NCBI GenBank assembly: GCA_026984515.1
Contig: JALSRZ010000006.1
Location: 1-64,000 of the forward strand
Direction: 5' to 3'
Origin: Thiohalobacter sp.
GTDB taxonomy: Bacteria; Pseudomonadota; Gammaproteobacteria; DSM-19610
DNA: 64,000 bases
The position numbers and the translations under genes are program-made. Under the pieces are notes generated by a model. It was given only the letters and a program-made list of their open reading frames with translations, had not been told where the DNA came from and did no database searches. Positions 54,109 to 62,562 of this stretch are shown here, in pieces (position 1 is the first letter of the stretch; each line of letters opens with the position of its first letter).

Positions 54109-55299
54109 GTGAACGAAATCACCCTGTCGCAACGTGTACAGCGGGTCAAACCCTCCCCCACCCTCGCCGTGACCGCCCGCGCAGCCGAACTGCGCGCCGC
54201 CGGCCAGGACATCATCGGCCTGGGCGCGGGCGAACCCGACTTCGATACGCCCGAACACATCAAGGAAGCCGCGATCCGGGCCCTGCGCCAGGGCGCCACA
54301 CGCTACACGGCCGTAGACGGCACCGCGGAGCTCAAAAACGCTATTATAAACAAGTTCCGGCGCGATAACGGGCTCGATTACCAGCCCGACCAGGTGCTGG
54401 TCTCCTGCGGCGGCAAGCAGAGCTTCTACAACCTGGCACAGGCGCTGCTGAACCCGGGTGACGAAGTCATCATTCCGGCGCCCTACTGGGTCTCCTACCC
54501 GGACATGGTGCGGCTGGCCGATGGCGAACCGGTCATCATCAAGGCCGGCCTGGAAACGCGCTTCAAGATCACCCCCGACCAGCTGGAAGCCGCCATCACC
54601 CCGAAAACCCGCCTGTTCGTGCTCAACAGCCCGTCCAACCCGACCGGCGTCGCCTACACCCGGCAGGAACTGGAACAGCTGGCCGAGGTGCTGCTGCGCC
54701 ACCCGCAGGTGCTGATCGCCACCGACGACATGTATGAACACATCCTCTGGACCGATGCACCGTTCGTCAACATCGTCAATGCCTGCGAAGCCCTCTACCC
54801 GCGCACCATGGTGCTGAACGGCGTCTCCAAGGCCTACGCCATGACCGGCTGGCGCATCGGTTACGCCGGCGGTCCCGGAATACTGGTCCAGGCCATGAAA
54901 AAGATACAGTCGCAGAGCACCTCCAACCCGGCCGCCGTCTCCCAGGCCGCAGCCCGGGAAGCGCTGGACGGCGACCAGGCCTGTATCACCCCCATGCTCA
55001 AGGCCTTCCGGGAGCGGCATGACTACGTACTACAGATGCTGAACACCTTCCCGGACGTACGCTGCACCGCCGCAGACGGCACCTTCTATTCCTTCCCGGA
55101 TTTCAGCCAGGTGATCAACCGGCTGGACGGCATCAACGACGACGTGGAACTGGCCGAATATTTCCTGCAGAAGGCCGGGGTTGCACTGGTTCCCGGCTCC
55201 GCCTTCGGGGCACCCGGGTACCTGAGAATCTCGTTTGCCACCTCCATGGAAATCCTCGAAGACGCGCTGGGACGCCTGAAAAAAGCCATCGGCGGCTAA
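54109..55299 (+). CDS. Class I aspartate/aromatic-type aminotransferase
   Basis: A 396-residue PLP enzyme starting at GTG 54109. It belongs to the aspartate aminotransferase subgroup I-gamma (Thermus/Rhizobium type): SLAVTARAAELRAAG-like N-terminus, GLGAGEPDFDTPEHIKEAA, NSPSNPTGVAYTRQEL, the PLP lysine in NGVSKAYAMTGWRIGYAGG, and the C-terminal arginine in GYLRISFATS. The probable reaction is aspartate and 2-oxoglutarate to oxaloacetate and glutamate; related enzymes also use prephenate. Confidence 0.92.
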   Translation: MNEITLSQRVQRVKPSPTLAVTARAAELRAAGQDIIGLGAGEPDFDTPEHIKEAAIRALRQGATRYTAVDGTAELKNAIINKFRRDNGLDYQPDQVLVSCGGKQSFYNLAQALLNPGDEVIIPAPYWVSYPDMVRLADGEPVIIKAGLETRFKITPDQLEAAITPKTRLFVLNSPSNPTGVAYTRQELEQLAEVLLRHPQVLIATDDMYEHILWTDAPFVNIVNACEALYPRTMVLNGVSKAYAMTGWRIGYAGGPGILVQAMKKIQSQSTSNPAAVSQAAAREALDGDQACITPMLKAFRERHDYVLQMLNTFPDVRCTAADGTFYSFPDFSQVINRLDGINDDVELAEYFLQKAGVALVPGSAFGAPGYLRISFATSMEILEDALGRLKKAIGG

Positions 55300-55320
55300 G
55301 CCGACCAGCCCGGCGATTTG

Positions 55321-55349
55321 TTGACCGGATTGGGCGAGTTCCGTATTAT
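55321..55349 (+). promoter_or_regulatory. Promoter of tRNA-Asn
   Basis: TTGACC (55321-55326), a 17-bp spacer and TATTAT (55344-55349) are followed by a C-rich stretch. The match is close to consensus and is 24 bp before the mature tRNA. Confidence 0.7.
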
Positions 55350-55372
55350 CCCTCCCCTTCGCGAAATGCGAT

Positions 55373-55448
55373 TCCCCGGTAGCTCAGTCGGTAGAGCGGG
55401 TGACTGTTAATCACTAGGTCGGCAGTTCGAGCCTGTCCCGGGGAGCCA
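55373..55448 (+). tRNA. tRNA-Asn (GTT)
   Basis: A 76-nt tRNA with encoded CCA, acceptor TCCCCGG/CCGGGGA with discriminator G, anticodon loop CTGTTAA, and T loop GTTCGAGCC. Confidence 0.96.
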
Positions 55449-55458
55449 AACAAGACGA

Positions 55459-55488
55459 AGGCCGATATTCCCCATATCGGCCTTTTTT
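55459..55488 (+). terminator. Rho-independent terminator after tRNA-Asn
   Basis: The stem AGGCCGATAT (55459-55468) pairs with ATATCGGCCT (55474-55483), with a 5-nt loop followed by a T-run. Confidence 0.92.
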
Positions 55489-55547
55489 GTGCCCGGTCGG
55501 GGGGCAGGCGCGCCGGGATATCGGGGCAACTCATGTGGATTTAATGA

Positions 55548-57062
55548 ATGAATACGACCGAAACAAACAAAATGATTGATCAGGCCTTTGCCGCAGTGGA
55601 ACAAGGCAAGCTGGCGGATGCGGAACAATTGTTCGCCCGGGCTTGCGAAATGGACGGCAATAATAGCGAGGCCTGGATGATGCGGGGCGCGATTCAGCTT
55701 GAGTACGGCGCAACGGAAGTGGCATCTGATTATCTGGATCGGGCTCTCGAACTGGATCCAGATAATATCGAGGCCCATTTCACGTTGTGCAAACTCTTTC
55801 TAGCCGATGAGCGCCTGGAAGAAGCCATCGCCAGTGGCCGCAAAGCGGTAGAACTCGACAGGAATTACGGAGAAGCCTGGTTAACATTAGGGTTAACCTA
55901 TGCGAAAACCGGCCAATACCAGGACGCTGAACAGAGTATACGGATTGCCACTACCCTGCTGCCTGAATCGGCTGAGGCCAAAATCGCCCTTGTAAATGCA
56001 CTGAGATGTCAGTCCAGGCTGGAAGAGGTTGTGCCCGTCTGTGAGACAATCCGTATCGGAAACCCCGATCAGTCATATATCTGGCACAGCCTGGGACTGG
56101 CATACCAGGAGTTACATATGCTGCAGGATTCCGAGCAGTGCTTTGCAAAAGCCATCGAACTGGACCCCCGTTACGCAGAAGCCTATTGCAGCCTGGGAGA
56201 AGTAAATGCCGCACAGGGGAACGGCCGGCAGGCGATGGCCTTCTACAAAAAATCCAGGGAATTCGACCCCACGATTCCCCGCCTTCATTTTAAACTCGGC
56301 CAGGTATTGCTTTTTAACAGTTCCGATGAGCATCAACGACTGCTACGGCAACTGCAACGGGACCATGTATACAGCGATGCCGGCGAAGCCGGCAATATAG
56401 CTGCAAAGCTGGCCGAAAATGTGCAATACGATGATCCTCCAGCACTGGCCAGCCTGGTTCAGTTCTTTTCCGACTTTGATCCCGAAAAACTATACCCCAC
56501 GGCATGGTGGTCCAGTGCCTTGCAGCAGTTCGGACCACCGGAGCTGGCTTCTGACACAGTGATGCGCAGTGTGTTCTCGGCTGTCTTCAGCTGGTCGCTT
56601 CCCTGCAAGGAAGCACTGGATGCGATAGTGGATTTTGCCGCAGAATCCAGGATAGCCTCTTACGGATCCGGGGCAGGTTACTGGGAGTACTTGCTGGGCA
56701 GCCGATATGGTGTCGACATCGCTTGCCATGACATGGAACTGCGCCACCGGTTTATCGAGATGAAGGAACAACGACACACGGACACGGTGATCAACCCATC
56801 GGATACTGTTTTTCTTTCCTGGATCCCTGGAGAATCCAGTGACGGTCTGGGTATAGAATCCTTGCTGGACCAGTTACAGACCGGGCAGAAGCTGGTGCTG
56901 GTCGGTGAACCGGCGGACAGACTGGGACAGCCACGCACCTGCGGGACCGCCCGCTTCTTTCAATTCCTGCGCAATAACTTCGAACAGCATGCAACCATCC
57001 CGCTCGCTAACTATGCCTACCTGGAAGACTGCGTGGAACTGTTTACGAGAAAATCCTCGTAA
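55548..57062 (+). CDS. TPR protein with C-terminal methyltransferase-like domain
   Basis: 504 residues with no signal peptide. The first about 260 residues are seven or so tetratricopeptide repeats (AEQLFARACEMDGNN, ASDYLDRALELDPDN, SEQCFAKAIELDPRY and so on). After a linker, residues from about 345 form a Rossmann-like domain: IASYGSGAGYWEYLLG resembles a SAM-binding glycine loop, VDIACHDMELR a following acidic strand, and FLSWIP and KLVLVGEPADRLGQP later strands. It may be a glycan or protein methyltransferase, or a degenerate one. It heads a plus-strand group with the sorting-signal miniprotein and the DUF218 gene. Confidence 0.7.
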   Translation: MNTTETNKMIDQAFAAVEQGKLADAEQLFARACEMDGNNSEAWMMRGAIQLEYGATEVASDYLDRALELDPDNIEAHFTLCKLFLADERLEEAIASGRKAVELDRNYGEAWLTLGLTYAKTGQYQDAEQSIRIATTLLPESAEAKIALVNALRCQSRLEEVVPVCETIRIGNPDQSYIWHSLGLAYQELHMLQDSEQCFAKAIELDPRYAEAYCSLGEVNAAQGNGRQAMAFYKKSREFDPTIPRLHFKLGQVLLFNSSDEHQRLLRQLQRDHVYSDAGEAGNIAAKLAENVQYDDPPALASLVQFFSDFDPEKLYPTAWWSSALQQFGPPELASDTVMRSVFSAVFSWSLPCKEALDAIVDFAAESRIASYGSGAGYWEYLLGSRYGVDIACHDMELRHRFIEMKEQRHTDTVINPSDTVFLSWIPGESSDGLGIESLLDQLQTGQKLVLVGEPADRLGQPRTCGTARFFQFLRNNFEQHATIPLANYAYLEDCVELFTRKSS

Positions 57063-57194
57063 CCTGCAGGAAGGAACCGCTGAAGTCAACACGGCTTGAT
57101 GCAGGTCAGTACCATCTCGCGCTAATGGGCGTATCTTTACTACAGAAGGAATAAAGGCAGGAAGTCCTCCAGTCATAAGTGAGGAGGGTGAATC

Positions 57195-57407
57195 ATGAAA
57201 TCACGTCTTTGGGGCATTATCAGCACCTGCTTCATTACTCTGGTTACAACATTATCCAGTACAGCGATGAGCCAACCGTTGGCGGCCCGTCTTCCCGAGG
57301 TTTCCGGCGGAGGCAATCCCGGGGCGGTTCCGATCGCCGTGTGGGTGGTTATTATTGGTCTGATTGGGTTGGTGGGCATCGCGAGAAGGAACTCGACCGG
57401 GAGGTAG
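57195..57407 (+). CDS. Very small secreted protein with PEP-CTERM-like sorting tail
   Basis: 70 residues preceded by a strong ribosome site (GGAGG 8 bp before the ATG). The signal peptide is MKSRLWGIISTCFITLVTTL then SSTAMS, followed by only about 20 mature residues (QPLAARLPEVSGGGNPGA). The tail is VPIAVWVVIIGLIGLVGIAR then RNSTGR. The tail closely resembles the VPxPA-W-GLIGLVGIARR form of the PEP-CTERM exosortase recognition signal, with Ile where a second Pro/Leu-Pro is usual. Almost nothing would remain after processing, so it may be a peptide product or a carrier for glycosylation. Its function is unknown. Confidence 0.75.
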   Translation: MKSRLWGIISTCFITLVTTLSSTAMSQPLAARLPEVSGGGNPGAVPIAVWVVIIGLIGLVGIARRNSTGR

Positions 57408-57519
57408 CTGCTGCGCCGGCCACAGCGGATTATTGTGCCATATGCGGAAATGGTTATGTCGCCACTGTACACTGGCGCTATAATCATGTCGCCAGGGGTT
57501 CATTACGCAAGGAAGTTCC

Positions 57520-58155
57520 ATGGAAGGGCGTATTGTAAAGTTGATTGAGCTGTTAAGCCGGATTCTTTGCGACACTCGCTGTGAACAGCCTGCAGACGCA
57601 GCCTATCTGTTTGCCCAGACGGAAGACAATCAGGATTCGGTTTTATCGGCGGCCGGCGAACTTCTGGATAAACATCTGGCAAGGAAAATACTGATTCTGG
57701 ATACAAGTGCCCGGAGTGGCTACCCCGGCTTTGAGCACTGGCAACAGAAACTGAATGCATCAGGAGTTGCCGACAAATATATACAGGGTGTGAGTCTTGC
57801 TGGAGACTGCCCCCTGAATACACTTATTGAGGCGGAAGCAATGGCAGATCATGCCAGGCTAAATGGTTATGAAAGCCTGTACATTGTTGCTGCACCATTC
57901 CACCAGTTGAGGGCGTACATGACAGGCGTGACTGCGCTCATGCGACGCTGCCCGGGGCTAAACCTGTACAGCTATGTCGGGAATCCACTGCCCTGGCAGG
58001 AAAATGTGGTGCATTCACAGGGGGAACACCGGGGAGAAAGACGGACTTTGATCAGCAGTGAACTGGAGCGCATCGAGAAATACCAGGGAAAAGGTGACCT
58101 GAAATCCATTGACGGCGTACTGGAATACCTGAACAACAGGGCACCGCAAGATTGA
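57520..58155 (+). CDS. DUF218/YdcF-like domain protein
   Basis: 211 residues; AAGGA precedes the ATG by 6 bp. No signal peptide or membrane helix. The pattern of a DUF218 (YdcF/ElyC) Rossmann-like fold is visible: KILILDTSARSGYPG, then NTLIEAEAMADHARLNGYES, and LYIVAAPFHQLRAYMTGV, matching the NT-E-A and S/T-x-x-H-x-x-R-A blocks of the family. Relatives act in envelope or cyclic-enterobacterial-antigen-type metabolism, but the reaction is unsettled. It lies between the miniprotein and an SGNH gene. Confidence 0.7.
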   Translation: MEGRIVKLIELLSRILCDTRCEQPADAAYLFAQTEDNQDSVLSAAGELLDKHLARKILILDTSARSGYPGFEHWQQKLNASGVADKYIQGVSLAGDCPLNTLIEAEAMADHARLNGYESLYIVAAPFHQLRAYMTGVTALMRRCPGLNLYSYVGNPLPWQENVVHSQGEHRGERRTLISSELERIEKYQGKGDLKSIDGVLEYLNNRAPQD

Positions 58156-58294
58156 AGCGGGATCATCAAATACTGGATTTTCCGGTTCCCTCATTACTAA
58201 CGAAACACAGGAAGTATTTGTGAATCGTCGTAGACGGTGACTGAGTGGGCGCATTGACCAGAATTTTTTGGCAATCAGAGTTTCCTGAAACAGC

Positions 58295-59467
58295 ATGATG
58301 CCGCATACACAAAAAGGGCCTGTATGCTCGGTCAGGTGGTGGTACTACGTCATCGTCCCTGTCATTTCCACTCTACTGACCGTAGCGCTCATTGAGGCAG
58401 GCTTCACGCTGTTGCACCCGGTTCCTTTCTCCATAGAAAGTAATATGTATTTTTCCCCCGATCCATTTACCGGTTACCGATTGAAGCCCAACGCAAACGG
58501 TTATTTTCAACACCGGATACCCGCCCGAACCAACCGATACGGACATCGGGATGAGTTTGTTCCAATGGAGAAACCTGTGGGCACTTTCAGAATCCTGTTG
58601 CTGGGCGACTCTTTCACGGTTGGTGCCAGTGTTGCCGAAGACGACACCTACGCAGAAGTTCTCGAAGTGCTTTTGAACAAAATAAGCGCAGCGCCTGTTG
58701 AAGTCATTAACGCCGGAGTCGGGGGATGGGACCCGTTTCAATATGCGCAGTACTATAAACATTACGGACGCAACTTCTCCCCCGACCTGGTTCTTGTCGG
58801 TTTTTTTGTTGGGAACGATACCTACAGCCAGATAACAGACATCCATCAGACAAGGACAGCCGTTCTTGGACGGCGGGTAACCAGAGAGGCTACGATGGAT
58901 CCTCTCATTCGCCTTAAGGTGTTCTTATACAACCATTCCAATATCGCACGACTGGCCTGGAACCGGGGACCAACCATAGAAAACGTCACACGGAAAGACT
59001 GCGCTGATTTTTCCACGCAGTATCTTGCCATACAGCGCAGCCGGCTGAACAATCACCTGAAACGGTCAGGCCGCCAGGAAAACCGCGTGATAAACAGCAT
59101 CCACCAGATCAGCGAGATCAGGAAACTTGCCGATATGGATTCCATACCGCTGGTGGTTTTACTGTTTCCCGATGAAAACCAGGTTAACGAGCGTCTTCAA
59201 CAGGTCCTGCTGGCCGACGGAGACCGTGAGAAATATGATTTTGGCATGCCACAATCAATGCTCCTGGATTTGTTCAGCGAAGCAGGGATTCCCGCCGTAG
59301 ACCTGCTGCCCTTTTTTAAAAACGATGCCCGCTGTCTGTACATGAATGACACGCACTGGACACCGAGTGGACATGCGCTGGCGGCGAGGGTCATATATAA
59401 CTATATAGTCAATGAAAATCTGATGTCTGGCTCCGCGCCACGGAAGCAGTCGTCGGTCAAAGACTAG
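58295..59467 (+). CDS. Membrane-anchored SGNH/GDSL hydrolase-like protein
   Basis: A 390-residue protein. An N-terminal helix (YYVIVPVISTLLTVALIEAG, about residues 17-36) anchors it facing the periplasm. The nucleophile block is LLGDSFTVGA with GDS at 104-106, the asparagine block is VGFFVGNDTYSQ, and the catalytic pair is DTHW (D352, H354) followed by TPSGHALAA. This is the layout of AlgX/AlgJ-like O-acetyl-handling proteins. It is the fourth SGNH protein of the window. Its end overlaps the end of the convergent ATPase gene by 4 bp. Confidence 0.78.
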   Translation: MMPHTQKGPVCSVRWWYYVIVPVISTLLTVALIEAGFTLLHPVPFSIESNMYFSPDPFTGYRLKPNANGYFQHRIPARTNRYGHRDEFVPMEKPVGTFRILLLGDSFTVGASVAEDDTYAEVLEVLLNKISAAPVEVINAGVGGWDPFQYAQYYKHYGRNFSPDLVLVGFFVGNDTYSQITDIHQTRTAVLGRRVTREATMDPLIRLKVFLYNHSNIARLAWNRGPTIENVTRKDCADFSTQYLAIQRSRLNNHLKRSGRQENRVINSIHQISEIRKLADMDSIPLVVLLFPDENQVNERLQQVLLADGDREKYDFGMPQSMLLDLFSEAGIPAVDLLPFFKNDARCLYMNDTHWTPSGHALAARVIYNYIVNENLMSGSAPRKQSSVKD

Positions 59468-61833
59468 TGCACCGAACGCCGGTAGTCGCGGGTAACACCC
59501 TTGTCATCACGGCACAGCACCTGGTCGGGACGGGCCAGCCGACAGGACATAGTGTACTCGCTGATTTGCCAGCCGGTCTCGGTGGACAGGGCCGCTTCCC
59601 TGGCACTGTCCGAATCATCCTTCAGCAGTTTAACCAGGGTGCGGTAGGACAACTGGAAACGATTTCCATCCGCAAACCCCTTCAGCGTTGTCTCTACCTT
59701 GTACAGTGCCGGACCATACCGGGTCTTGATGTTCTGTGGAACGCTCAGGCAGGCGAGCTGTTCGCCCTGGCTGTTGCAGTAGGTAACTTTAGAGGGCAGC
59801 AGGGACGCGGGTTTACCACGACTGGACCATTGCCCTTCCAGCAGCATCGCCCTGAGCCGCTCGCGCGGGCTGCGTTTCGGCACAACCCGGGGGGTCGCTG
59901 TGGTCGCAACCCTGACCGGCGCCCGGGGCTTGACCGGGGCCGCAGGCGGTGCCGGTTTTTTTACCGGGACTGCCGTTTTTCGGCTGGTCTCCGCCTGGTT
60001 CAGGTTCATTGCCAGGCGCAATTCTGCTTCACGCCGCAAGCGCGCCTTCTCTGCCTCGACGGCAGCCGCATCCACTTTATCCACTTTGGCAGGCTCGGGT
60101 TCAGGCGTTTCAACTGCCGGCTCGGGCTTTGCAGCAATCTCCGCAGGTTCGTCCGCCCTGACTGCTTCCCCGGAGCCGGCAACCGGCTCTGAAGATGTCG
60201 GGGTAGCGCCTTTTTCAACCTCGGCGGCCGGTGCTTGCGCTATGGGTGGTGGCGAACGGGTATCTGCTGCACTCACGGAAACATCCGCTACTGCTACCGC
60301 TTGCTCCGCGTTCTCCTCGCTACCGGCATCCACCTTCGCGTCTGCATCTGCGCCAACATTGTCCCCCATACCGGCATCCGTAACCGGCGCTTCCCGACCG
60401 GTATCCAGCTGTTCGGCCAACGGCAACCCCGTGGTTTCGCCACCCGGCCCGGGCTGCTCCACCGGTGCCGGAACCTCCCCGGTAACCCCGCTATTCAGCG
60501 GTGCATTGAACGTCACCTGGGGCGTGGCTTCATTGTTCTTGTCGAGCAGGCCCAGCAAGTCAAAGCCCGTATCCCCGTTATAAACCGTCCATGCAATCCC
60601 GACGAATACCGCAATGGCAGCGACCTTGCCCCACGGCTTCTTTGCCGCCGTGGATTCCGGTACCGGTGCAGGCGGGGCTGCGCCAATGGTTGGCTCCCTG
60701 CGCATGGTCGGCTCGATGCGCCGCTTGCGGCCACTCACCTGGGCGGGCGTAACCTGTTCAGGCGACTTCCTTTTACCGCCGAAGCGAGGTGATGCCTTGC
60801 GGGAGGGTTGCGTTGGTTCCGTTGCCGGCCCGGACTTTGCCGGTTTGCGCCGGAACTTTTTGGCCTTCCGTTTTGTGGCAGACTCATCGGCCGTCGGTAC
60901 GGGCGCTGCGTTCATGTCCCTGCGTGGAAGACTGCGCACCGGCGCGTCTGCACCCTGGTCAGGCTCGCCTGGCGCCGGCTCCCGGCTTTCACCTTCGGAT
61001 TCCGGGGACAGCAGGAACTCCTTGTGCAACTCCTCGATGACCGTCCGGGCATCTTCGGTGACCAGCGCGTGTTTCTGCTCCAGCCCCCCGTAGAGGAACA
61101 GGCGGTTGCAGATCAGGTTGATCCGGCGCGGTATACCGCCACTGTAGCGATGGATCAAACGCAAGGCACCCTCGTCGATACTCGGGTCGCCCTTCCAGCC
61201 AACGCGCGACAGGCGGTGTTCGACGTAGTCGATCACCTCGTCCAGCCCCAGTGGCTGCAGGTGTGAAGCGGCAATCAGGCGCTGGTGCAGGTGCTCCATA
61301 CCGGGCTTGCGCAACATCTCCAGTAACTGTTCCTGGCCCACCAGGAAGATCTGCAGCAACAGCTGGTGGTTACGTTGCAGGTTTGCCAGCAGGCGCAGTT
61401 CTTCCAGGGCCGCGGCACTCAGACCCTGTGCCTCGTCGACAATCAGGATGACGCGCCGTCCCTTGTAGCTCTGCTGGTTGAGAAACTGTTCCAGCTCCTG
61501 CAACAGGCCGGGTTTACTGGTGTCTTCCGGGTGCAGGTCAAACAGGTTGACGACCATCTGCAGCAGGTCGCGGGATTCGAGCTGGGTACTGGTGAGGGTG
61601 GCGACCTCGATGTGCTCCTTGTCCAGCCCCTCCACCAGGTCGCCGATGAGGGTGGTCTTGCCCGTGCCCGGCCCGCCGGTTACCGCGATGAACCCCTCGC
61701 CCTGGAAAATCGCATACTGCAGGTACGCCCTGGCATTGGCATAACTGCTGTGCGCCAGGGAAAAGCGATGATCCGGACTCAAGCGGAAGGGCTCGCCCGT
61801 CATCTTGTAATAGGTTCTGTATACGTCGAGCAT
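59464..61833 (-). CDS. XrtA/PEP-CTERM-associated-type AAA ATPase with long C-terminal extension
   Basis: 789 residues. The first about 275 match the ExeA/GspA-like ATPase linked to exosortase loci: YYKMTGEPFRLSPDHRF, YLQYAIFQGEGFIAVTG, Walker A GGPGTGKT at 53-60, Walker B VILIVDEAQGLS, and GGIPRRINLICNRLF. A basic Pro/Lys/Arg linker follows, then one transmembrane helix (about 395-415), a long Ala/Pro/Glu-rich periplasmic-type stretch and a conserved-looking C-terminal domain (about 660-789) with three or four cysteines. The topology resembles a cytoplasmic ATPase joined to a cell-wall-spanning rod. The usual family member is only about 270-350 residues. Confidence 0.8.
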   Translation of the reverse strand: MLDVYRTYYKMTGEPFRLSPDHRFSLAHSSYANARAYLQYAIFQGEGFIAVTGGPGTGKTTLIGDLVEGLDKEHIEVATLTSTQLESRDLLQMVVNLFDLHPEDTSKPGLLQELEQFLNQQSYKGRRVILIVDEAQGLSAAALEELRLLANLQRNHQLLLQIFLVGQEQLLEMLRKPGMEHLHQRLIAASHLQPLGLDEVIDYVEHRLSRVGWKGDPSIDEGALRLIHRYSGGIPRRINLICNRLFLYGGLEQKHALVTEDARTVIEELHKEFLLSPESEGESREPAPGEPDQGADAPVRSLPRRDMNAAPVPTADESATKRKAKKFRRKPAKSGPATEPTQPSRKASPRFGGKRKSPEQVTPAQVSGRKRRIEPTMRREPTIGAAPPAPVPESTAAKKPWGKVAAIAVFVGIAWTVYNGDTGFDLLGLLDKNNEATPQVTFNAPLNSGVTGEVPAPVEQPGPGGETTGLPLAEQLDTGREAPVTDAGMGDNVGADADAKVDAGSEENAEQAVAVADVSVSAADTRSPPPIAQAPAAEVEKGATPTSSEPVAGSGEAVRADEPAEIAAKPEPAVETPEPEPAKVDKVDAAAVEAEKARLRREAELRLAMNLNQAETSRKTAVPVKKPAPPAAPVKPRAPVRVATTATPRVVPKRSPRERLRAMLLEGQWSSRGKPASLLPSKVTYCNSQGEQLACLSVPQNIKTRYGPALYKVETTLKGFADGNRFQLSYRTLVKLLKDDSDSAREAALSTETGWQISEYTMSCRLARPDQVLCRDDKGVTRDYRRSVH

Positions 61834-62033
61834 CGGTTCTGTATTGTCCCGGCCAGGGTCCGGAAATGCGCACCACTCCGGCAGCTAACCCACTGCGATC
61901 TATGATATTATTGCGGCTGAAGCGCCCCCAGCTGTAGCGCATGCCTTGTCAGCCAGCAGATCACATTAACATATTACAGTAACCTGAAGAACTATAGCGG
62001 AAAATCCTGCCGGGCAGCACAAAAATGCTTGAC

Positions 62034-62062
62034 TTGACAACGAATTACGCGGATTCTTTACC
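62034..62062 (+). promoter_or_regulatory. Candidate promoter of the small glycine-rich secreted protein
   Basis: TTGACA (62034-62039), a 17-bp spacer and TTTACC (62057-62062). The -10 is poor. It lies 52 bp before the ATG at 62115. Confidence 0.35.
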
Positions 62063-62114
62063 GAATCTGGATACTTGGAGTCCGCCGCGGCGTGCCTCCG
62101 GAGAACACAATTCT

Positions 62115-62453
62115 ATGAAAAATCCCGTCGTCCAGTTCCTGTTGTGGGGGCTATTCCTGAGTTACCCCGCCTTTGGCCAGGAGGCCATCCAGATCGAGAT
62201 TGACAGCGCACCGGTCGAGGTGGAAATCCAGAAACCGGAACCCGCTACACCTCCCAAACCGGAAACCACCGCGGAACAGCAGACTGCGGAGACTGAAGAA
62301 ACGCCCGGCACAGAAGAACAAACCGCGCAGAGCGGTATGAGCCGCGGGCAGACCGTAGGGATTGCCATCGGCGCGGTGGTCGCAGCCGGGCTGGCGTTGC
62401 TGGCTGGCGGGGGTGGTGGTGGCGGTGGCGGGAGCAGCACACCGCAGCACTGA
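62115..62453 (+). CDS. Small secreted acidic protein with C-terminal helix and glycine tail
   Basis: 112 residues from the ATG at 62115, chosen because a signal peptide follows directly (MKNPVVQFLLWGLFLSYPAFGQ) and GGAGA lies 10 bp upstream; the in-frame ATG at 62025 would add 30 non-signal residues. The mature part is rich in Glu, Pro and Thr, then comes a helix TVGIAIGAVVAAGLALLAG followed by a run of nine glycines and SSTPQH. No family recognised. It is not a standard exosortase tail because no basic cluster ends it. It is divergent from the ATPase gene. Confidence 0.65.
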   Translation: MKNPVVQFLLWGLFLSYPAFGQEAIQIEIDSAPVEVEIQKPEPATPPKPETTAEQQTAETEETPGTEEQTAQSGMSRGQTVGIAIGAVVAAGLALLAGGGGGGGGGSSTPQH

Positions 62454-62562
62454 CCTCCTGATCGACATGACAGGTTCCATACTACCCGCCACCCTGCACC
62501 AGTTGTTCCGGTCGGCGTTCCAGCACCCCGATTCCAGAAGGCACCGGTACCGCCGGTAAAAT

